DNA from: Actinomycetota bacterium
GTDB lineage: Bacteria > Actinomycetota > Thermoleophilia > RBG-16-64-13
Assembly (NCBI GenBank): GCA_003157225.1
Contig: PMIZ01000385.1
Span: 1-9,202 of the forward strand
Length of the DNA: 9,202 nt
Reading direction: 5' to 3'
Shown: positions 4,209-9,202 of the stretch, in pieces
How the letters are laid out: every line of letters starts with the position of its first letter
Position numbering within the stretch: the stretch's first letter is position 1
Translations under genes and position numbers: made by a program
Notes under the pieces: generated by a model
Seen by the model: the letters and a program-made list of their open reading frames with translations, nothing else
The model's database searches: none
What the model was told of the DNA's origin: nothing

Positions 4209-6674
4209 ATGCCAAGAGACACCCCGGCAGCAGCACCACTACGGTCTCATCGAGGCCGGCGCTTCTTGAAGGCCTTGTTGTTCGGCGTCCTGCTCTTGGT
4301 CGTCGCGTGCTTCTCCATGCTCGCCGGCTTCTACGTGGCCGTCACCCGCACACTTCCCTCGTTCGCGCTCACGGAGAACATCTCCCCGGAACAGACCACA
4401 CGTATCTACGACGACTCCCAGGACCCCGTGCTACTGGCTGAGCTGCACGGGATAGAGAATCGCGAGCTGCTGACTCACGATCAGATCCCCCAAGTGGTTC
4501 GCGACGCGGTGGTCGCTCTCGAAGACGAGCGCTTCTACCAGCACGGCGGCATCGACTTCGTCGCAATTCTCCGCGCCGCCTGGGCCAACCTCACCCACGG
4601 CGAGATCGTCCAAGGCGGCTCCACCATCACCCAGCAACTCATCAAGAACGCCTTCATCTCCGACCAACAGACGCTCAATCGCAAACTGCGAGAGGCCGCC
4701 CTCGCCTATCAGCTCGAGAAACAGTGGTCCAAAGACAAGATCCTGGACGAATACCTCAATATCATCTATTTCGGGGAAGGCGCCTACGGCATCGAGGCCG
4801 CCGCGCAGACCTACTACGGCGTCCATGCCTCGGACCTCACGCTCGATCAAGCCGCCCTTCTTGCTGGGTTGCCCCAGGCCTCGTCGGCCGACTCGCCCCG
4901 CCGGAGCCCAGAGGCCGCCCTTGCCAGGCGCGACGTCGCCCTCAACAAGATGTACCAGCAGGGCTACATCACCAGCCAGCAGTTGCAAAGTGCCCTTTCT
5001 GCCCCGCTCAAACTGGCCCCCGCCGGCTCCCAGGACCAGGTTCGGGTGCCCTACTGGGTCGAGATGGTGAGAGAACAACTAGTGGCCCGCTTCGGCGCGT
5101 CCACAGTGCTCGGTGGCGGTCTGCGTGTATACACTAGTGTCGACGTCGACTTGCAGGAAGCGGCCGAGGAGAGCATCGCCGGCGTTCTCGACCAACCTGG
5201 CGATCCGTCGGCTGCTCTTGTCTGCATAGATGTGCGCAGCGGTCGCATGGTGGCCATGGTCGGCGGGTCCGATTTCTCGAAGCTCGAGTTCAACCTCGCG
5301 ACGCAGGGCAAGCGCCAGCCGGGCTCGGCGTTCAAGCCATTCGTGTTGCTCACCGCGTTGAAACAAGGCTTCAGTCCAGACACCACCTACGAGTCAGGCC
5401 CTCTGACCGTCGACCTACCCAGTGGACCCTGGGACGTCTCCTCCACCGACCAAGGACCGATTACTCTGGCACAGGCGACCGCTCAGTCGTCAAACGGCGT
5501 CTATGCGCGGCTCATTATGGACATAGGGGCGGATGCCGTCGCCCAGACGGCGTATGACATGGGCATTACTACCTCGCTCGGCGACAGCCCCGGCCCCGCC
5601 ATCGCACTCGGCGGGCTCACGACCGGCCTCAGCCCCCTCGAAATGGCCACTGCCTACGCCACCCTGGCGAGCGGCGGCGAACGATTGGAGGCGAAGGACG
5701 TCTTCGACCCCTCGGAAGTAGGCTACCCGATAACAATAGACCGAGTCACCGACGCCCAAGGCAGCATCCTCGAGAAGAACGCACTTGTGAGGACTCGGGT
5801 CATCGACCCCGACCTAGTCTCCATGGCTACCTCCTGCCTACAGCAAGTGATAACCACCGGCACCGGCACCGCCGCTGACATCGGCCGGCCGGCCGCGGGC
5901 AAGACCGGGACCACGCAGAACTACTGTGATGCCTGGTTCGTCGGCTACACGCCTCAACTCGTGACGGCCGTGTGGGTCGGCTATCCTGCCGAGAGCAGGC
6001 CCATGACCGACGTCCACGGCATCAAGGTCACCGGGGGGTCATTCCCGGCACAGATCTGGGCCGCTTTCATGAAACAGGCCCTCGCCGGCACGCCCAGCAC
6101 CGACTTCACGCAGCCGTCCCCGGGTAAGTGGGTGTCGGTGGAGGTGTGCGCAGACACGCATCTTCTGCCAACAGAGTACTGCCCACGCAAGGTCACCATG
6201 CTCTTCCGGGCGACCGGCCGGCCGACCCAGACCTGCGACGTACACGTCCCACAGAAAGTCCCGGTACCGAACGTTCTCGGCCATTCGCTGGCGAATGCCA
6301 AAGCGGCTCTTGCTCAGGCTCACTTCCTCGCGACAATCGTCTCCGACCACTCATCCACCGAACCGCAAGGCACCGTGGTTAGGCAGAGTCCCGGCGCCGG
6401 AGCCTCCCTGCTGCAGGGCAGCACGGTCACGCTCTCCGTTTCGACGGGTGAGGCCGTGACGATAGTACCGAACGTGGTGGGCTTGGACGTCTCAACAGCG
6501 CAGGCGCGGTTGGCGGCGGTCGGCCTGACGGCGACCGAAAACTCGGTCAACGACGACAACGCTGCCGGCACCATTCTCACCCAGGACCCAGCTCCTGGTG
6601 CGCCGGTGCCGAGCGGCTCGCAGGTGACGCTGTTCGTGAGCACCGGCCCGGAGGCGATACCTCCCCCGCAGTAG
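4209..6674 (+). CDS. Class A penicillin-binding protein (transglycosylase/transpeptidase) with two PASTA domains
   Basis: An 821-residue bifunctional peptidoglycan synthase that polymerises lipid II and cross-links the glycan strands outside the membrane. A short Arg-rich cytoplasmic tail is followed by one membrane anchor (about 21-46). The GT51 transglycosylase domain (about 75-245) has EDERFYQHGG with catalytic Glu105, then GGSTITQQLIKN (136-147) and LDEYLNIIYFGEGAYGIEAA (179-198). The transpeptidase domain (about 330-625) has SAFK (nucleophile Ser373, Lys376), SSN (427-429) and KTGT (565-568). Cys647, Cys658 and Cys676 follow in a segment common to such PBPs. Two PASTA domains (about 684-747 and 752-812, each starting PNV) and a Pro-rich tail end the protein. 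The layout matches the PonA/PBP1A group of Gram-positive bacteria. No Shine-Dalgarno is visible before the ATG, and the -10 candidate placement suggests a leaderless mRNA. The stop is 2 bp from the stop of the convergent NIF3-like gene. Confidence 0.96.
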   Translation: MPRDTPAAAPLRSHRGRRFLKALLFGVLLLVVACFSMLAGFYVAVTRTLPSFALTENISPEQTTRIYDDSQDPVLLAELHGIENRELLTHDQIPQVVRDAVVALEDERFYQHGGIDFVAILRAAWANLTHGEIVQGGSTITQQLIKNAFISDQQTLNRKLREAALAYQLEKQWSKDKILDEYLNIIYFGEGAYGIEAAAQTYYGVHASDLTLDQAALLAGLPQASSADSPRRSPEAALARRDVALNKMYQQGYITSQQLQSALSAPLKLAPAGSQDQVRVPYWVEMVREQLVARFGASTVLGGGLRVYTSVDVDLQEAAEESIAGVLDQPGDPSAALVCIDVRSGRMVAMVGGSDFSKLEFNLATQGKRQPGSAFKPFVLLTALKQGFSPDTTYESGPLTVDLPSGPWDVSSTDQGPITLAQATAQSSNGVYARLIMDIGADAVAQTAYDMGITTSLGDSPGPAIALGGLTTGLSPLEMATAYATLASGGERLEAKDVFDPSEVGYPITIDRVTDAQGSILEKNALVRTRVIDPDLVSMATSCLQQVITTGTGTAADIGRPAAGKTGTTQNYCDAWFVGYTPQLVTAVWVGYPAESRPMTDVHGIKVTGGSFPAQIWAAFMKQALAGTPSTDFTQPSPGKWVSVEVCADTHLLPTEYCPRKVTMLFRATGRPTQTCDVHVPQKVPVPNVLGHSLANAKAALAQAHFLATIVSDHSSTEPQGTVVRQSPGAGASLLQGSTVTLSVSTGEAVTIVPNVVGLDVSTAQARLAAVGLTATENSVNDDNAAGTILTQDPAPGAPVPSGSQVTLFVSTGPEAIPPPQ

Positions 6675-6676
6675 CC

Positions 6677-7633
6677 CTACGCCCTGCTGACGCGGGTGAA
6701 CCCCGAGCAAGAGACTACGTCGATGCCTTCGCGCTCGAACCCATCGATGATCAGGTTCATCCCCAGGGAATCGGACGAGACGTGCCCGGCGATGACTACG
6801 TTCATGCGTTCTTCTTTGGCTCTCTTGCGATGATCCTCGCCCATATGCATCCCCACGATGGTCCCCACGCCCGCCGCCGCGAGCTTGCTGAGAGCGTCCA
6901 CCGGTCCAGAGGTTCCACCCGTCATGTCGACCATGATCTTGCCCGTCCTTCGCTTCTCGCCGCCCTCAAAAAGGGTAGGACCCGTTCCCTCGAGCGCGGC
7001 GTGGTGATACTCGGGAATCGACTTGAGCATCTCCAGCAACTCTTCCACGGTAGAATCCGCGCCCAGCCCGTCACACCGCTCTTGGACGAACCGATTGACA
7101 TTGTTGTCCGCCGGCGTGTGACAGCACATGAAGGCTAGATCGAGCAGCCGCGCGGCATCCAGAGAGCGTTCGTTGTTGCGCGGGTGGATGGCCCGCATGG
7201 TCTCCAGCATGCGATCGCCCATGATGGCGTCACCGTAGGCGATCGAAACGCCGAAGTTGCGCCACACGTCGGCCTGCAGGGCCATGACCTCCTCGAGCCG
7301 GGCAAGAGCACGCCCTTCCGGGTGATGCGCGAGCAGTAGATCGATCGGTTTCCCTTTGGCGCGTAGCGTATCGGCTAGCAGGACTTCTCCCACCTCCAGG
7401 TCGATACCGACGAGGATCCTCGATATTTCTCGCTCGGGATCGCCCACCAGGATCCTGGTGTCGGCGTAAGGATTGACCAGACTCTCCTGGTCAAACTCCC
7501 ACCGAGTGCGCTCCGGAAGCTCGTCGAACTCCCGCTGCGCGCGCTCCAGCACCCGCGCCACCCCGTCCCTCCCCCTCGGGTCGGCCGCGATACCCGCCCT
7601 GTACGCACTCTCATACATAGCCTGCAGTCTCAT
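6677..7633 (-). CDS. NIF3-like metal-binding protein
   Basis: A 318-residue protein resembling the NIF3 (NGG1p-interacting factor 3/YbgI) family, a conserved group with a two-metal site and no settled function. The likely metal motifs are LLLAHHPEG (His103-His104), CCHTPADNNV (His172, Asp176) and, near the C-terminus, VIAGHVSSDSLG (His284, Asp288), the order expected for NIF3. A further GMHMGEDH (His263, His268) is also histidine-rich. The first 70 residues and the middle (about 190-230) are not recognisably NIF3, so this is a divergent branch. The start at 7633 is chosen because GGGGAG lies just upstream and the ATG overlaps the TGA of the preceding gene (ATGA); the frame is open to 7744 but that extension lies wholly inside mpg. 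Translational coupling to mpg is likely. A bacterial 'dinuclear metal center' annotation would be equivalent. Confidence 0.75.
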   Translation of the reverse strand: MRLQAMYESAYRAGIAADPRGRDGVARVLERAQREFDELPERTRWEFDQESLVNPYADTRILVGDPEREISRILVGIDLEVGEVLLADTLRAKGKPIDLLLAHHPEGRALARLEEVMALQADVWRNFGVSIAYGDAIMGDRMLETMRAIHPRNNERSLDAARLLDLAFMCCHTPADNNVNRFVQERCDGLGADSTVEELLEMLKSIPEYHHAALEGTGPTLFEGGEKRRTGKIMVDMTGGTSGPVDALSKLAAAGVGTIVGMHMGEDHRKRAKEERMNVVIAGHVSSDSLGMNLIIDGFEREGIDVVSCSGFTRVSRA

Positions 7634-8286
7634 GCCCGCTCCCCTCTGCCGATGCGACCCAGTCCTGTTACGTATGCACTGCCGATCGTGTAGTACCGAA
7701 GAGGCAGCCCATCTCCCACCGAGATGCCGATGCGAGTGGTGCATCCTACCGCACCGCTCTGCCCGTCATCAATGATATACAAACCGGAAGCCTCCCCGAG
7801 ACCCAGTCCGTTCATTCCCAGATGAAGCCCAAGGGCTTGACCGACTCGGCCCGGCCCCCGCGACAGCTCGACACCCCTCTCTCCCTCCGGCAGTCCGCGG
7901 TTGCCGCTCAGCATCCGGGTGTCCCCCAGTGGCTCGAACGACCGCACCAGCACCGCCGAACCGACGGACAACTGGTCGCATACCAGGTTGAGAAGCATGT
8001 GGATGCCGTAGCTGCGGTAGACGTAGATGGAGCCGGGAGCCCCGAACATGGCCGCGTTCCGTCGGGTGAGCCCTCGGAAGGCGTGACAGGCAGGGTCGTT
8101 CTCCGGAAGATACGCTTCCACCTCGGTCAAGCGTCCCCCACCAACCCCTCGCAACCATAGGATCTTGCCGATGAGCTCGGGTCCCACCTCGTCCGAGGGA
8201 CGACCGAAGAAGTCGGCCGTGAGCACGCACCCCGCTGGTGTCGGCAAGAGACCGTCGGTAGCGGCACGGGGAGTCATGACTCCCAT
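7630..8286 (-). CDS. mpg: 3-methyladenine DNA glycosylase (AAG/Mpg family)
   Basis: A 218-residue monofunctional base-excision repair enzyme that removes 3-methyladenine and related alkylated or deaminated purines by flipping out the base and hydrolysing the N-glycosidic bond. It aligns from memory with human AAG: TEVEAY (54-59, catalytic base Glu57), CHAFRGLTRRNAAMFGAPG (67-85), IYVYRSYGIHMLLNLVC (87-103), VRSFEPL (114-120), LSRGPGRVGQALGL (141-154) and RIGIS (185-189). The length is normal for bacterial members. The ATG at 8286 has GAGGGG about eight bases upstream; a second ATG three codons later lacks proper spacing. The gene sits 86 bp downstream of argH, and its TGA overlaps the ATG of the NIF3-like gene. 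Confidence 0.95.
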   Translation of the reverse strand: MGVMTPRAATDGLLPTPAGCVLTADFFGRPSDEVGPELIGKILWLRGVGGGRLTEVEAYLPENDPACHAFRGLTRRNAAMFGAPGSIYVYRSYGIHMLLNLVCDQLSVGSAVLVRSFEPLGDTRMLSGNRGLPEGERGVELSRGPGRVGQALGLHLGMNGLGLGEASGLYIIDDGQSGAVGCTTRIGISVGDGLPLRYYTIGSAYVTGLGRIGRGERA

Positions 8287-8372
8287 GGTAGCAGCCCCTC
8301 TACGACGCGGCCGCCCCCGCCCAGCGAGCCAGGGAGCAAGCGTCCGTCGCGGAGCGCTGCCGGCAGCCGGAC
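8287..8372 (-). other. argH-mpg intergenic spacer with a 12-bp palindrome
   Basis: These 86 bp hold no gene. The perfect palindrome GCTGCCGGCAGC lies at 8356-8367, five bases after the argH stop on the minus strand. A wider GTCCG/CGGAC pairing (8372-8368 with 8346-8342) could enclose it. No T run follows, so it does not look like an intrinsic terminator; it may protect or punctuate the message. No clear promoter for mpg is seen, so read-through from argH is assumed. Confidence 0.35.
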
Positions 8373-9202
8373 CTACCGCACCGGGCGCCTCAGCTCCTCA
8401 AGGACTTCCCGCGCGAGTTCCAGTTGCTCGCTCACTCGCTGAGGCGCCGTTCCCCCCGGGGATACCTTCGCGGCTACCACCCGATCAAGATCGACTATCT
8501 GGTAGTACTCGTCGTCGAACAACGCGCTGAACGCCCGCAGTTCGGCCAGTTCGGCACTGGAGAGAGATCGGTCCTGCGCCGCCAATTGGGCAACCAAGCG
8601 TCCAACCACTCGATGGGCTTCACGGAAGGGCAGTCCCTTGCCGACTAAATAGTCGGCCACGTCTGTCGCTTGCGCGTACCCGCCCTCCGCGGCCCGCCGC
8701 CCCTGTTGCGGGTCGAAGCTGAGACCGCCGACCATGGCCGTCATGGCATCCAGGCACAGGTCGAACTCCTCCTTGCTGCCAAAGACGTATAGCTTGTCTT
8801 CCTGCAGGTCGCCGTTGTAGGCGAGGGGCAGCCCCTTCAGCACCGCCCCCAGGCCCTGCAGGCGCGCAAGGAAGCCGGCCGACTTCGCCCGTACGTGCTC
8901 CGCTCCATCGGGATTGCGTTTCTGGGGCATGATGCTCGAACCCGAGGTCCACGACTCCGGAAGCGAAGCCAAACCGTATTCCTGGGTGCTCCACAAGACC
9001 ATCTCGCCGGCGAGGCGCGACAGGGTGAGACTGCAGCAGGCCAGGATCGCGAGGTACATGAACGCCGAGTCCCGCGAGGCGACCGCGTCCATGGCATTGG
9101 GTGCCACCCGCTCGAAGCCCAACTCCGCGGCCACTTGCCGCCGGTCGAGAGGGTAGTTGACCCCGGCGAGCGCCCCGGCTCCGAGCGGCATCCACGAGCA
9201 AA
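8373..9202 (-). CDS. argH: Argininosuccinate lyase, C-terminal part (5' end beyond the window)
   Basis: This enzyme cleaves argininosuccinate to arginine and fumarate, the last step of arginine biosynthesis, as a cytoplasmic homotetramer of the fumarase/aspartase superfamily. About 275 residues are present; some 185 N-terminal residues of the usual 460 lie past 9202. Visible hallmarks are MPLGAGALAGVNYPLDR near the window edge and the superfamily signature GSSIMPQKRNPDGAEHVRAK, which carries the catalytic serine loop. They are followed by LPLAYNGDLQEDK and a C-terminal domain with GYAQATDVADYLV and LPFREAHRVVG. The frame continues without a stop to the window edge, so the ATG at 9191 is internal. 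The position usually Lys, Arg or Ser in 'YN-x-DLQEDK' is Gly here, probably a tolerated variant. Confidence 0.96.
   Translation of the reverse strand, partial: CSWMPLGAGALAGVNYPLDRRQVAAELGFERVAPNAMDAVASRDSAFMYLAILACCSLTLSRLAGEMVLWSTQEYGLASLPESWTSGSSIMPQKRNPDGAEHVRAKSAGFLARLQGLGAVLKGLPLAYNGDLQEDKLYVFGSKEEFDLCLDAMTAMVGGLSFDPQQGRRAAEGGYAQATDVADYLVGKGLPFREAHRVVGRLVAQLAAQDRSLSSAELAELRAFSALFDDEYYQIVDLDRVVAAKVSPGGTAPQRVSEQLELAREVLEELRRPVR

Noticed and set aside
4150..4239. A 30-residue N-terminal extension of TyrRS.
   Set aside because: It has no RBS, would run into the divergent PBP gene and its promoter, and the start at 4149 has an ideal GGAGG.
7634..7744. A 37-residue N-terminal extension of the NIF3-like protein.
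   Set aside because: It lies fully within mpg coding sequence, is His/Arg-rich without pattern, and the ATG at 7633 has both an RBS and the ATGA overlap.
1..9202. Mobile element, CRISPR, toxin-antitoxin or phage-defence system.
   Set aside because: No transposase, integrase, terminal inverted repeats, regular spaced repeats, tRNA gene or small paired genes were seen; all sizeable genes except the lipoprotein belong to known families.

Overview
This is a GC-rich bacterial chromosome segment made mainly of housekeeping genes. The left edge falls at the 5' end of a 16S rRNA gene on the minus strand, so positions 1 to about 510 are the promoter and leader region of a ribosomal RNA operon. The organism is probably Gram-positive. 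The evidence is a bifunctional penicillin-binding protein with C-terminal PASTA domains, a type 2 tyrosyl-tRNA synthetase, a DUF2079 membrane protein and a boxA of the 'CTTTGAAAACT' kind. With the high GC content I infer a deep-branching Actinomycetota (Coriobacteriia, Anaerosomatia, Geothermincolia or Thermoleophilia-like). Rank below phylum cannot be read from this window, and a high-GC Bacillota or Chloroflexota is not excluded.

Layout from left to right. (1) 1-510, minus: 16S start, leader with boxA and hairpins, a proximal promoter (P2), an intrinsic-terminator-like hairpin, and a near-consensus distal promoter (P1). The roughly 120 nt between P1 and the terminator fold into a neat series of stems and may be a small RNA or a terminated leader. 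(2) 514-1194, minus: a small putative lipoprotein of unknown function. (3) 1315-2847 and 2887-4149, minus: a DUF2079 polytopic membrane protein directly downstream of tyrS, probably one transcript. (4) 4150-4208: a 59-bp divergent promoter region. (5) 4209-6674, plus: a class A penicillin-binding protein with transglycosylase, transpeptidase and two PASTA domains; its -10 box is placed so that its mRNA may be leaderless. (6) 6677-9202, minus: argH (5' part beyond the window), a 3-methyladenine DNA glycosylase and a NIF3-like protein, the last two joined by an ATGA stop/start overlap. This group converges on the penicillin-binding protein gene with a gap of only 2 bp.

The genes serve translation (rRNA, TyrRS), cell-wall synthesis (class A PBP), arginine biosynthesis (ArgH) and alkylation repair (Mpg). 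I see no mobile element, CRISPR array, toxin-antitoxin pair or defence island, and nothing that amounts to a clearly new system. The points most worth a second look are the structured RNA between the two rRNA promoters, the leaderless arrangement of the PBP gene, the mpg/NIF3-like coupling, and the orphan lipoprotein.
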